A stretch of 64,000 nt of DNA from JBMNGN01 sp050949865 (GTDB taxonomy: Bacteria; Bacillota; Syntrophomonadia; Syntrophomonadales; Syntrophomonadaceae), in the NCBI GenBank assembly GCA_050949865.1, contig JBMNGN010000001.1, forward strand, positions 248,001 to 312,000, given 5' to 3'. The position numbers and the translations under genes were made by a program. The notes beneath the pieces are model-generated. The model had not been told where the DNA came from. It did not search any database and saw only the letters and a program-made list of their open reading frames with translations. Below are positions 18,249 to 27,944 of the stretch, piece after piece. The stretch's first letter is position 1. Each line of letters begins with the position of its first letter.

Positions 18249-20672
18249 ATGGTTCAGGATAACAGTTACAGAAGGAAGAAACGCCGAAAGAAGAAAGCTA
18301 TAAATTTAAAAAACTTACTAATGCTGATTGTCCTCCTGTCTTTAGGTTGTATAGTGGGGGTAGCAGGCATATTTACTGTTGCCGCCATGTCTTTACCTGC
18401 CTGGGACCCCCAACAATTATCCGGGGCGAACAGTACATTGATATACGATGACCAAAATGAAATAGTTGCTAAGTTACATGCGGGAGAAAATCGGACCGAG
18501 GTTTCTTTAGACCAGGTACCAGATACCCTAAAGCAGGCCTTTATTGCAGTTGAAGATCAGGATTTCTATAAACACCATGGTATAAATTTTAAAGGCATTG
18601 CCAGAGCTATAGTCAGAAATATCCAATCAGGAGATCTAACCGGACAGGGGGCCAGCACAATTACCCAGCAGTTAGCCCGTAACGCCTTTTTAAGCTTTGA
18701 CAAGGAGTGGCAAAGAAAGGCTAAAGAAGCTATTCTGGCATTTAAACTGGAAATGAGGTATTCCAAAGATGAAATTCTAGAAATGTACATGAATAAAATT
18801 AACCTGGGCGCAGGTGCTTATGGAGTGCAGGCTGCTGCTAACACTTATTTTGGTAAAGATGTCAGCGAATTAAATCTGGCTGAAAGCAGTCTTATAGCGG
18901 GCTTAGCCCAAAGCCCCAATGGTTACAACCCTTTTCAATATTACGAACGGGCTAAAGCAAGGCAACAGATGGTTTTAAACGCTATGGTGAAGTGTAATTA
19001 TATCGATCAGGACACCGCCGAAGAAGCTTATAATACACCGCTCAACTTTAACAAAAAGATCAGTTCCACTAAATATGGTTTTTTCATTGATGCGGTATTT
19101 GAGGAGGCTGTAGACATATTAGAAGAACTGGAAATCTACGATAATCCAGAAAACGCCATTTATCGCTCAGGGTTGCACATATATACTACAATGAATTCCA
19201 TACTCCAAGAACATGCGGAACAGGTTTATTCTAACAACAGCAATTTCCCTAACCAAAGCACCAACGGTGAACAGATTCAATCTGCGGCGGTGGTTTTTGA
19301 CCATAGCAACGGAGAGGTTAAAGCCCTAATCGGAGGACGCAGCTATGAACAAAGACGAGGCTTTAATCGGGCAACCAGTGCATTTAGACAGCCAGGCTCT
19401 TCGATTAAGCCAATTGCGGTTTATTGCCCTGCTCTTGAACAGGGATACATGCCCTTTTACGTCCTTGATGACTCTCCAATATCATTTAAGATCGGTAATA
19501 CCATCTGGCGTCCCCAGAACTACGATTTCAAATACCGTGGTTTAATCCCCATGCGAACTGCAGTACAATGGTCGATTAATACCTATGCTATACAGTTATT
19601 AGACCAGATTGGAATCAGAAATAGTTTTGATTTTGCCGAATCATTGGGACTTGAATTAGTAGACACACCTGGTACTAATGATTTGAGCTTATCCCCCCTT
19701 TCTCTCGGATCACTAACTAAAGGGGCTTCTCCTATGCAAATGGCAGCTGCCTATGGAACCATTGCCAACGGAGGGGTATATATTAAGCCGCACTTGATTA
19801 AACGGATTGTAGATGCAGAAGGCAAAGAGCTATACAGCGTTAACCTGGATTATAAAAGGGTTATGTCCGAACAAACCTCCTGGTTAATGACTGACATGCT
19901 GCGGACTGTGGTTACCTCGGGTACCGGAACCAATGCCAGGTTAAAAGGAGTAATGACTGCAGGTAAAACCGGAACTACTGAGGAAAACAAGGATTCCTGG
20001 TTTTGCGGGTTTACCCCCAGCTATTCAGCAGCGGTATGGATGGGATATGATCGCAATTATCCAATGAACAACGTATTTGGAGGAGGTTTCCCAGCTACAA
20101 TCTTCCGCTCCCTGTTACAAAAGGCTCATGAGATTAAGGGTAATTCTAATTTTAATCCGCCCCCCCAGGGAGTAGCGAGGGTATCAATATGTCCCGTATC
20201 AGGGAAAATACCTTCAGAAATCTGCCCCGGTGATGCTATTGTAGCTGAATATACAAGGAAGGAATACGTTCCAACCGAGGTTTGTGATACCCATGAACAA
20301 GTATATATCTGCCCTGAATCCAATCAATTAGCTGGCAGATTTTGCCCTCATTCGGAGCTTAGAGTTATGGTCAGGGCAGGAGAAAACAGCCATACTCCCA
20401 ACAAGATACCCCTGGAAAGCTGTACCGTTCATACCGATTTTTCCATAACGGGGTTGTTTAAAGACGAGATATATATATGTACCGATCCGAGCCATGAAGG
20501 GAAACTCTACCGGGCCAATATACCCAAGACGGGACAAACAGGTGGCTGCCCGGAAGAGTATATTCAGAAAATCGTTCCCCCTGGTCACAGCCTGCCCCGG
20601 TGTCCACTAGAGGAACATCAGGTATCTAATAAAAAACCCAGGCAAATAATAGATGAGCTATTAGATGATTGA
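18249..20672 (+). CDS. Class A penicillin-binding protein (PBP1A type)
   Basis: Bifunctional peptidoglycan glycosyltransferase/transpeptidase of 807 residues. A very basic cytoplasmic tail (RRKKRRKKK) precedes one membrane anchor (about 24-48). The glycosyltransferase domain shows EDQDFYKHHG (about 100) and GASTITQQLARN (about 135). The transpeptidase has SSIK with the acyl-serine at 384, SIN near 441 and KTGTT near 573. The C-terminal 140 residues are cysteine-rich, with repeated CPxSxxxxxxxCP units and an acidic tail, an extracellular extension seen in Clostridial PBPs that may form disulfides or bind metal. GGAGG at about 18232 supports the ATG. Confidence 0.95.
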   Translation: MVQDNSYRRKKRRKKKAINLKNLLMLIVLLSLGCIVGVAGIFTVAAMSLPAWDPQQLSGANSTLIYDDQNEIVAKLHAGENRTEVSLDQVPDTLKQAFIAVEDQDFYKHHGINFKGIARAIVRNIQSGDLTGQGASTITQQLARNAFLSFDKEWQRKAKEAILAFKLEMRYSKDEILEMYMNKINLGAGAYGVQAAANTYFGKDVSELNLAESSLIAGLAQSPNGYNPFQYYERAKARQQMVLNAMVKCNYIDQDTAEEAYNTPLNFNKKISSTKYGFFIDAVFEEAVDILEELEIYDNPENAIYRSGLHIYTTMNSILQEHAEQVYSNNSNFPNQSTNGEQIQSAAVVFDHSNGEVKALIGGRSYEQRRGFNRATSAFRQPGSSIKPIAVYCPALEQGYMPFYVLDDSPISFKIGNTIWRPQNYDFKYRGLIPMRTAVQWSINTYAIQLLDQIGIRNSFDFAESLGLELVDTPGTNDLSLSPLSLGSLTKGASPMQMAAAYGTIANGGVYIKPHLIKRIVDAEGKELYSVNLDYKRVMSEQTSWLMTDMLRTVVTSGTGTNARLKGVMTAGKTGTTEENKDSWFCGFTPSYSAAVWMGYDRNYPMNNVFGGGFPATIFRSLLQKAHEIKGNSNFNPPPQGVARVSICPVSGKIPSEICPGDAIVAEYTRKEYVPTEVCDTHEQVYICPESNQLAGRFCPHSELRVMVRAGENSHTPNKIPLESCTVHTDFSITGLFKDEIYICTDPSHEGKLYRANIPKTGQTGGCPEEYIQKIVPPGHSLPRCPLEEHQVSNKKPRQIIDELLDD

Positions 20673-20690
20673 TTGGTGACAGAGGAAGGA

Positions 20691-23045
20691 TCAGTTTTTC
20701 AATTCGACTACGGTAACACCGTAGCTTCCTTCCTCCAGGTTCCCGTCCCGGAAGCTTTTAACATAAAAATGATCTTTCAGATAATTGCGTACAGCCTTCC
20801 TCAGTACCCCGGTGCCTTTGCCGTGAATAATATATACCAAATTTAACCCAACTAAGTTGGCATCTTCCAGATACTTTTCAATATCTATTAATGCCTCCTC
20901 GGCGCTTTTACCTCTGACATCAATCTGTTTGGATATATTTTTGGCCTTTTCCAAAAAAGTCTGATTCTTATACCTGCTTAGTTTTTCCTCCCTTGATTCA
21001 CATTTATATACCTGATTCCGTTTAACACTTACCCGGAGCAGCCCCACCTGCACTAGCACCTCTCCCTGGTTGTTAGGTTCTTCAACTACATAGCCGGTCT
21101 GTTCAATCCCTCTTATATAAACGCTATCACCAGGCCTGATGGGTTCAGAAGGAGTCATAGCATACTGCTGTTCGTTGTGAATTGAATCGACGTTTAAGAC
21201 GTTTAAATCTTTAATCTTTTTCCTGGCCTTTTCAATTTCGTGCCATTTTGGTAAGGTTTGTTTATCCTTAAGCAGTGATTTAAGTTCTTTTATAGCAGTA
21301 TCGGCTTCCGCCTTTATGCTTTTAATATAAAGCTCCATTTCTCTTTTTTGTTTTTGCATTAACTGCTCGTGTTCTAAAAGGGTATTCTTAGTTTGTTCTT
21401 CAAATAATCGTTTTTCCTTTTCCAGCTCATTTTTAAGCCTTTCGACCTGGCGAGACAGAGAAAAATAATAATCACGGTTCTCCTTTAACTGCTTTATCAT
21501 ATTCCCTATTTCGGCCTGACCTTGCGGTACCAGTTTTTCTGCCCTCCCTACCAGTTCCGGATCTAAACCTAAGCGTAAGGCAATTTCAAAAGCATTACTC
21601 TGCCCCGGCATACCAATAGTTAATTCATAAGTAGGCTGCAGTGAAATCGGATCAAATTCCACGCAGGCGTTTTCAGCTTTATCGTTCTGGTAGGCAAAAG
21701 CCTTCAGTTCGCTTTGATGGGTAGTAACCACTGCCTTAGCGCCCTTCTCAAGCAAGGTTTCCAGTATTACGGTAGCCAGGGCTGCACCTTCGCTGGGATC
21801 GGTTCCCGCCCCCAGTTCATCTATTAAAACCAGGCTGTTTTGATCAACTTTGTTTAGTATCTGTATTATATTGGTCATATGGGATGAAAATGTACTCAAG
21901 GATTGTTCAATACTCTGTTCGTCACCTATATCTATAAACATTGATTTAAAAACACTAATCCGACTGTTTTCCCTGGCCGGTATAAACATCCCGCTCATAG
22001 CCATCAGGGTCAGTAGCCCGATTGTCTTTAAAGCAACCGTCTTACCACCGGTGTTGGGGCCAGTAATAACCAGCAGGTTGTATTCTTCCCCCAGTTTTAC
22101 GTTTAGCGGCACTGCCCCCTCACCCAATAAAGGGTGCTTGCCGCGATTGATTTCAATAATGCCTGATTGGTTGAGGTCTGGACGATAAGCATTAAGCTTA
22201 AGGGTCATTTTGGCCCGGGCTAGAATTAGGTCCAGTTCGCTTAAACACTTCTGGTTGGCAGATAGCTCAGAAGATATAACCGCTACCTGGTTGGTTAGCT
22301 CTTTGAGGATTTTCTCAATTTCTTTGGCTTCTTCCCTTTGTAAACTCCTGATCAGATTATTATCTTCCAATACCTGTAGTGGCTCAATAAAGACGGTAGC
22401 CCCGCTGGCCGATTCGTCGTGTACTACTCCTTTTACTTCATTTCTGTATTCCTGTTTAACCGGTACAACATACCGGCCGTCCCTTTCTGTAATGAGGGCA
22501 TCCTGTAGTATTTTCTGATTACTGCTTGCGCGAATAAAATTCTGCAGGTATTCCCTAATCCGGCTGCGGGTTTTACTAATCCGGTTTCTAATCTCCCGCA
22601 AGGCAGGAGAAGCATCATCCCTGATCTGCCCTTCCTCGTCGACGGTACAATTTATTCTAGCTTCTAAATCATAATTATCAATTAATTGTAAATTAAGCAC
22701 TTCTAGTCGAGGGCTCGGCCGCTTTCCCAATATTTTTCTAACCATCCTGGAGCATCTTAATAAATCATGGATATCTCTCAGTTCTGAGCCGGTTAGAATT
22801 CCACCTAACTTGATTTTCCTCAAGGGAGCATCAATCAGATTTAGCCCATACAAAAAACCAAAGTCGTAAAAGCGGGTCAATTCAATAGCTTCTGCGGTTT
22901 GATCTAATAGACCCAAAACTGTGACATAATCAGTGGAAATAATATTCCCTAATGCTTTGCGCTTACCACCTTCAAAATAAGCCATATCCGCCAGTCTGGC
23001 TTGAATCTTATCAAACTCAAGCTTTTCAATCAGTTTGCTGTCCAT
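20691..23045 (-). CDS. mutS2: Endonuclease MutS2
   Basis: A 784-residue MutS-family ATPase without the mismatch-recognition domain. Core and lever helices (about 1-310) are followed by the ATPase with Walker A GPNTGGKT (about 330), a Walker B aspartate in LVLIDELGAGTDPSEG and a coiled coil (about 510-620). A KOW-like linker precedes the C-terminal Smr nuclease domain, with DVRG (about 710) and HGKGTGVLR (about 750). In Bacillus, MutS2 acts in ribosome rescue and collided-ribosome sensing; elsewhere it suppresses recombination. ATG at 23045 is favoured by GGTGGGG; an in-frame TTG six codons earlier lacks one. Converges on the PBP gene. Confidence 0.95.
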   Translation of the reverse strand: MDSKLIEKLEFDKIQARLADMAYFEGGKRKALGNIISTDYVTVLGLLDQTAEAIELTRFYDFGFLYGLNLIDAPLRKIKLGGILTGSELRDIHDLLRCSRMVRKILGKRPSPRLEVLNLQLIDNYDLEARINCTVDEEGQIRDDASPALREIRNRISKTRSRIREYLQNFIRASSNQKILQDALITERDGRYVVPVKQEYRNEVKGVVHDESASGATVFIEPLQVLEDNNLIRSLQREEAKEIEKILKELTNQVAVISSELSANQKCLSELDLILARAKMTLKLNAYRPDLNQSGIIEINRGKHPLLGEGAVPLNVKLGEEYNLLVITGPNTGGKTVALKTIGLLTLMAMSGMFIPARENSRISVFKSMFIDIGDEQSIEQSLSTFSSHMTNIIQILNKVDQNSLVLIDELGAGTDPSEGAALATVILETLLEKGAKAVVTTHQSELKAFAYQNDKAENACVEFDPISLQPTYELTIGMPGQSNAFEIALRLGLDPELVGRAEKLVPQGQAEIGNMIKQLKENRDYYFSLSRQVERLKNELEKEKRLFEEQTKNTLLEHEQLMQKQKREMELYIKSIKAEADTAIKELKSLLKDKQTLPKWHEIEKARKKIKDLNVLNVDSIHNEQQYAMTPSEPIRPGDSVYIRGIEQTGYVVEEPNNQGEVLVQVGLLRVSVKRNQVYKCESREEKLSRYKNQTFLEKAKNISKQIDVRGKSAEEALIDIEKYLEDANLVGLNLVYIIHGKGTGVLRKAVRNYLKDHFYVKSFRDGNLEEGSYGVTVVELKN

Positions 23046-23200
23046 CTTTAAATACCCCACCAAGTCAATTGTTAGGCTGTGGCCTTAAAATTTTATAGAT
23101 ACTTGCATCTAGTTTATCCGCTACCGAAAGTTTAATATATCTCCTATATAGCTTTAAAGCGACTTTAATTATAACAGAGTCTGTTTTGACCTATCAATAA

Positions 23201-23851
23201 CTATAAACCTTTGAGCTTGTCATAAATCTTATCTAATCTTTCTTCTATTTCCTCCAGTTTTCGGGATAGAGAAACAATTAGCTCTTCATCACCCGCAGCT
23301 TCTTTTTGCCGTTTAAAAAATTCGTCTCGCTTCCAGTCCTCCCAGGTAACAATTTCATTATAGTTTTTTTCCTTAATACCCAGATTGTTTCTAGTTACTG
23401 GTTCTTCTCCTTCCTTGAGAATAACACTGAACCCCCCGTCCGATTCCAGAATCCCTTTTTCCACTTCATTCAAATCCCGCACCCCTTGTTTCCTAAGTTC
23501 CTGCATCAGGTCATCCACATTAAACTTCTCCTTGGCCATGTTCTCTTTAATAACCCGGCCGTTCTCGATTAATACCATCGGTTTGCCAATTATGAGCGCA
23601 GATAGGGTCTGGTTTTTCATGGCCGCATAACCCATTAGGTATTCTAACAGGGCAAGGGTTGCAAGAATTATTATGCCTTCATAAAAAGGAACACTTTTAT
23701 CCAAAGCAACAGAAACTACAGTATGCCCCACACCGGTCATCACAACAAAATCAAAAGGCCCCAGTTCGCCTAGAGCCCTTTTGCCAAGTAACCTTATCAT
23801 TACTAAAGCCAGGAAATACATGCCAACCGCCCTCAAAACGAAGTCAAACAT
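23201..23851 (-). CDS. DUF421 (YetF/YcaP-type) membrane protein
   Basis: A 216-residue protein with three N-terminal membrane segments (about 5-75) holding the family motif MIRLLGKRALGELGPFDFVVM. A cytoplasmic alpha-beta domain follows (about 80-165) with IGKPMVLIENGRVI and the paired MAKEKFNVDDLMQELR motif, and a C-terminal coiled coil comes last. The family is linked to spore or envelope integrity in Bacillus (YetF, YdfR) but has no defined activity. AAAGGAGGAG precedes the ATG. The 137 bp upstream to the polX stop are AT-rich, so it probably has its own promoter. Confidence 0.88.
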   Translation of the reverse strand: MFDFVLRAVGMYFLALVMIRLLGKRALGELGPFDFVVMTGVGHTVVSVALDKSVPFYEGIIILATLALLEYLMGYAAMKNQTLSALIIGKPMVLIENGRVIKENMAKEKFNVDDLMQELRKQGVRDLNEVEKGILESDGGFSVILKEGEEPVTRNNLGIKEKNYNEIVTWEDWKRDEFFKRQKEAAGDEELIVSLSRKLEEIEERLDKIYDKLKGL

Positions 23852-23905
23852 ATTTCTCCTCCTTTATGAGGTACCTGACTTAGTATTCTGCGTACTTTAT
23901 ATCCT

Positions 23906-25576
23906 TTATTCTCTTAGATAATCTAATAAGGTTTCTATATCCCAGGCATTTATTACATCCTCCCGAGTTAACCAACCTCTCCTTGCGCTTAATACTCCAT
24001 AATGCAGCAAATTCAGGTCAGATTTGTGGTGGGCATCACTGTTGATAGCCACCTTTACCCCGTGCAGGCTGGCAACCCGGGCAATATGTTCGTCGATATC
24101 CAAACGGTCAGGGTGAGAATTTATTTCCAGTACCACATTGTGTTGGGCTGCCGCAGTTAAAATCTTCTCCACATCAAGTTCATAGCCGCTTCTGCGGTTT
24201 AGAAGCCTGCCTGTTAGGTGACCAAATATATCAACCTGGCCGGTCTTAATAGCGCTCAGTACTCTTTCGGTCTGTTTTTCCTTATCTAAGTGAAAATGGC
24301 TATGAATTGAGGCCACAACAATATCCAGTTTTTCCAAAACCTGATCACTAAAATCGAGCTGCCCATTTTTTAGGACATCTACCTCGATTCCTTTCAGAAT
24401 AGTTATATCTTCCAGTTCATCGTTTAAGGCATCTATAACCTTCATTTGGGCATTTAAGCGGTCCTCGTTTAACCCGCCGCTTATTGGAAGAGATTTTGAG
24501 TGGTCGGTAATAGCCAAATATGAATAGTTTCGGGCTTTTGCAGCCATAGCCAATTCTTGAATCTTGTTAGCGCCGTCACTCCAATCAGAATGAACATGTA
24601 GGTCGCCTTTTATATCATCTCCGGTTATCAATTCAGGCAACTGATATTTTTTAGCTAAATCAATTTCCCCGCGATTTTCACGGAGTTCAGGCCAGATATA
24701 CTGGCAGTCAATCTTGCGATAGAACTCTTGCTCACTATTTAGTTCAGCCAAGGCCTCAGAAGCGATACCATTAGAAATCGCCTTCAGGTGTTGTTTTGAC
24801 CCAGTAGTCCGGACCATGCTTAAATAATAATCCTCAGGGGATACCATTATAATCTCGAAGGGAATACCATAGCTAACCCTGCCGGTTATGATTTCATTAC
24901 TATAATCAGTTATGGTTTGCAGGTTTTTATAATTCTGTAGTTTACTGAAAACCTGTCCCCTGTCCACACAGGCTACTAGGATGTCAATGTCGGAAATCAG
25001 AGGCTTACCTCTTCTAATGCTGCCCACTATACAAGCATCAATAACCGCTTTAGATTGCAGGATAAAATCTCTTAGCTCCTGAGCAACGGGTAAGGCTAAT
25101 CCTAAGGTAATCTTGCCTGCAGATTGATTAAGCATTTCAATGCCTTTTTTTATATTGTACTCGGTTTTACCGCCCAATCCAGGAAGCTTTCTTATCTTTT
25201 TCTGTTCTGCTGCTGCATAAAGATCACTAAGATTGTCTATGCCCAGGTGGTCATATATTATCTTTACCGTTTTGGGGCCTATGCCAGGAAGCGATAGCAT
25301 ATCCAGTACCCCTTGCGGTATTTCCCGCAGCAGCTCTTCGCAGTATTCACAACTGCCCTTCTCGATTATCTCCTCAATATTACCCTTTAGGGTTCTGCCT
25401 ATCCCAGGTAATTCCTGAATACGTCCCGCTTGGTGAAGGCAATTAATATCCTCTTCTAAATGGTATATTGTATCAGCTGCCTTCCTATATGCTCTTATTT
25501 TATGATGATTCTCACCTTTGATCGATAGTAAATCTGCTATCTTGTCTAGTATTGCCCCTACTTCCCGGTTATTCAT
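23906..25576 (-). CDS. polX: DNA polymerase/3'-5' exonuclease PolX
   Basis: A 556-residue family X polymerase fused to a PHP phosphoesterase. The N-terminal 8-kDa and fingers regions contain helix-hairpin-helix motifs (LPGIGRTL about 54; LPGIGPKTVKIIYD about 95). The palm has GSIRRGKPLISDIDILV (about 186-202) with the catalytic Asp pair. The PHP domain begins DLHVHSDWSDGAN (about 330) and ends with metal ligands in NSDAH (about 520). It acts in base-excision and gap-filling repair. It lies six bases after zapA, so it is in the zapA operon. The Shine-Dalgarno is weak (GGGATAA). Confidence 0.95.
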   Translation of the reverse strand: MNNREVGAILDKIADLLSIKGENHHKIRAYRKAADTIYHLEEDINCLHQAGRIQELPGIGRTLKGNIEEIIEKGSCEYCEELLREIPQGVLDMLSLPGIGPKTVKIIYDHLGIDNLSDLYAAAEQKKIRKLPGLGGKTEYNIKKGIEMLNQSAGKITLGLALPVAQELRDFILQSKAVIDACIVGSIRRGKPLISDIDILVACVDRGQVFSKLQNYKNLQTITDYSNEIITGRVSYGIPFEIIMVSPEDYYLSMVRTTGSKQHLKAISNGIASEALAELNSEQEFYRKIDCQYIWPELRENRGEIDLAKKYQLPELITGDDIKGDLHVHSDWSDGANKIQELAMAAKARNYSYLAITDHSKSLPISGGLNEDRLNAQMKVIDALNDELEDITILKGIEVDVLKNGQLDFSDQVLEKLDIVVASIHSHFHLDKEKQTERVLSAIKTGQVDIFGHLTGRLLNRRSGYELDVEKILTAAAQHNVVLEINSHPDRLDIDEHIARVASLHGVKVAINSDAHHKSDLNLLHYGVLSARRGWLTREDVINAWDIETLLDYLRE

Positions 25577-25582
25577 GCAGTA

Positions 25583-25855
25583 TTATCCCATCCTATTTCT
25601 CTTTTCCTCTTCCAGGGTTTTTACCAAATCATCGTAGTCTTCCTGTAATTTATTCAATTCATCGGCTAAATTGAGAGCAGTCAAAACTGCGATTTTGGTA
25701 TTAGATAAGTTTGGGTTCCGTTGCTGAGCCATTCTCATTCTTCGGTCCACATATGACGCCAGCATTTGTATGTATTCAGGATTTTCATCCCCAGTTACTT
25801 TATATTCTTCGTTAAAAATATCAACTATAACCTTATTAATTTTCTTTTCCTTCAT
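25583..25855 (-). CDS. zapA: Cell division protein ZapA
   Basis: A 90-residue protein with the ZapA layout. The N-terminal domain has VDIFNEEYKVTGDENPEYIQMLASYVDRRM, and a long C-terminal coiled coil (about 58-88) ends EEEKRNRMG. ZapA binds and bundles FtsZ at midcell. AAGGAGTGA lies before the ATG. In Firmicutes zapA often precedes polX and mutS2, as it does here with one gene between. Confidence 0.93.
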   Translation of the reverse strand: MKEKKINKVIVDIFNEEYKVTGDENPEYIQMLASYVDRRMRMAQQRNPNLSNTKIAVLTALNLADELNKLQEDYDDLVKTLEEEKRNRMG

Positions 25856-26169
25856 CTGGCTTAATCACTCCTTATGGTAATCAATCATGCCTAATAATTT
25901 CGTTGTATAATGGTTGATTTCCTCTTGACGATAAAAAATCCAGAGACTGCTTCCAATGGCTGCCATTAATGATTTAGGCCTTCAAATAAGCCGTCATTAA
26001 TGGAAAACCGGTCCTGTAAGAGCTGTGGCTAGAATAATTTCCACTGGTATTGGAATCAATCGTAAGGTTAATAACCAAAATACCGGTTGCTTTGTAATCA
26101 CCGGTATTTACAGTTTCACAGCAATATGCTGTAGTAAAGGTTATTAAGCATGGCTTTCAAGTGAATTAA
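25856..26169. other. Intergenic region with dyad and kinase terminator
   Basis: No gene. A perfect 10-bp inverted repeat CCATTAATGA (25963-25972) / TCATTAATGG (25994-26003) lies about 110 bp upstream of zapA, on the side where its promoter must be. A second hairpin AATACCGGT/ACCGGTATT at 26079-26108, followed on the minus strand by TTTTGGTTATT, is the likely terminator of the upstream nucleoside kinase. Confidence 0.6.
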
Positions 26170-27861
26170 TTAATCCCTAAACCAACTCCCCCCGATAAAT
26201 TCTCTGATTATAGAATTGGGGGGGATACTCTCCTGGCTAACCGGCTTAAAATAGCTAAGGAAACGTAGAATGCGATTAGATTCTATAAACTCCGGGTCAT
26301 GCGGTCCAATCTGTCTTAATAAGGGCTCAACATGGTTTTTTAAAACCGATAATTCATACACCAATGATGAGTTAAACATAACATCAGCGTCCTCTTGAAA
26401 CGGAAAGATATACCTCTCCTCTCCTTTTCTTACCGAAGGCCATCGCCTTATAGTCTCAGCCGCACTATATCCCCTGGTCCTCTGATCCCTCACTATTCTG
26501 CGGATTAATCTGCTGTCGGTTGTAGGGATGCGGTTGGTATAATCCAGGTTTAACTGGGTCAGTGCGCTTATATAGACCTTGAATTTCATCTTTTTGGGAA
26601 TAATCCAGGTCAGGCGGTCATTTAATCCATGAATTCCCTCTACGATAATTAACTCTCCTTTTGGAACTTTTATAGGGTTCTGCCCGGATATAGAGGTCCC
26701 GGTCTTAAAATCAAAAACCGGGGTGAATACTTCCTCTCCTTTAATCAACCTGGCAAGGTGATCATTAAAAAGGTCCAGTTGCAGAGCATCCAGGGATTCG
26801 AAATCATAATCCCCGTTTTCATCCCGGGGGGTAAGTTCTCGATCAACAAAATAATTGTCCAGGGAAACTGCTACCGGTCTTCTTCCATTTACCCTCAGCT
26901 GTATCAGTAAACGCTGGGCAAAGGTGGTTTTTCCTGAAGATGATGGCCCGGATATTAACACCAGCCTTATATCCCGGTTATTACATATTTGATCCGCAAT
27001 CAAGGCAATCTTTTTTTCATGCAATGCCTCATTTACTCGTATTATGTCGTCTATAGCCCCCGCCTCTATCTTTTCATTCAAGGCAGCTACATGGGGTGTT
27101 GCAAGCATTCCTGCCCATTCTTTGGCCTCGTTAAAAACACTGGCCAATTTCTTTTGTTCTTTATAAGGTTGAATAGTATTAGGAGTGCTTGGTTCAGGGG
27201 TTTGAAGGATAATGCCCGGTTCATAATGGAGTATCCGGAATTTATCAACCATGCCGGTTTTGGGAACTACATAACCGTAAAAATAACCATAGTAATCTTC
27301 TAGTTTATATAGCTCAACTCGCCCAGGGCTGCTTAATTCGAGCAGTTTTGATTTCTCCTCCTGCCCTTGCTTGAAAAATATTTCCTGGGCTGCACTCTTA
27401 TCCAGAGATATTTTCTCAATGGGGAGATTATTTTTGACTAGTTCCCTCATTCTTCGTTCAACTGCTGAAACCTCGGATGCTGTAATACCCTGGTTAGGAA
27501 ATTCGCAGTATAAGCCATTAGACAGGGAATGCCTTATTATCAGGTTGCGATCGGGATACATGTCTTTGCAGGCTTTTATGAGTAAAAAAGCTGCACTTCG
27601 GCGATAAATCCTGATGCCCATTTCAGAGCTTAGAGAAACTAAACTTATGGAACAATTTTTATAAAATCGGTAGTATAAATCTCTGAGGGTGTTATCTACA
27701 ATTATGGCAACTACTTTAGCCTCCCCATTTATTAAATCAGTTTTGCTCAAGATATTGTCTACCAGTTCACTAGCATAAGATCCAGGCAAAACCGGGAAGC
27801 ACCCACAGCCGACCACATTTACCAAAATTTTGGGGTTTACCCCGGGTTCAGCCATAGTCAT
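26170..27861 (-). CDS. Nucleoside (uridine-type) kinase with TGS/ThrRS-like N-terminus
   Basis: A 563-residue two-part protein. The N-terminal 200 residues resemble the TGS and second domain of threonyl-tRNA synthetase (ubiquitin-like start, later VERRMRELVKNNLPIEK). The C-terminal half is a P-loop phosphoribulokinase/uridine kinase domain with SGPSSSGKTTFAQRL (about 311-325), DNYFVDRELTP and an LIIVEGIHGLN segment. This fusion is common in Clostridia and Thermotogae and is annotated as nucleoside kinase; the true substrate is not settled. GGGAGGAG is six bases from the first ATG. It is a single gene. Confidence 0.85.
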   Translation of the reverse strand: MTMAEPGVNPKILVNVVGCGCFPVLPGSYASELVDNILSKTDLINGEAKVVAIIVDNTLRDLYYRFYKNCSISLVSLSSEMGIRIYRRSAAFLLIKACKDMYPDRNLIIRHSLSNGLYCEFPNQGITASEVSAVERRMRELVKNNLPIEKISLDKSAAQEIFFKQGQEEKSKLLELSSPGRVELYKLEDYYGYFYGYVVPKTGMVDKFRILHYEPGIILQTPEPSTPNTIQPYKEQKKLASVFNEAKEWAGMLATPHVAALNEKIEAGAIDDIIRVNEALHEKKIALIADQICNNRDIRLVLISGPSSSGKTTFAQRLLIQLRVNGRRPVAVSLDNYFVDRELTPRDENGDYDFESLDALQLDLFNDHLARLIKGEEVFTPVFDFKTGTSISGQNPIKVPKGELIIVEGIHGLNDRLTWIIPKKMKFKVYISALTQLNLDYTNRIPTTDSRLIRRIVRDQRTRGYSAAETIRRWPSVRKGEERYIFPFQEDADVMFNSSLVYELSVLKNHVEPLLRQIGPHDPEFIESNRILRFLSYFKPVSQESIPPNSIIREFIGGSWFRD

Positions 27862-27944
27862 AATACTCCTCCCATACCCTACATTAGTACTATATTATAT
27901 TATACCCTATTGACTAATACCCTGGCTCCCCGGTTTTAAAACTC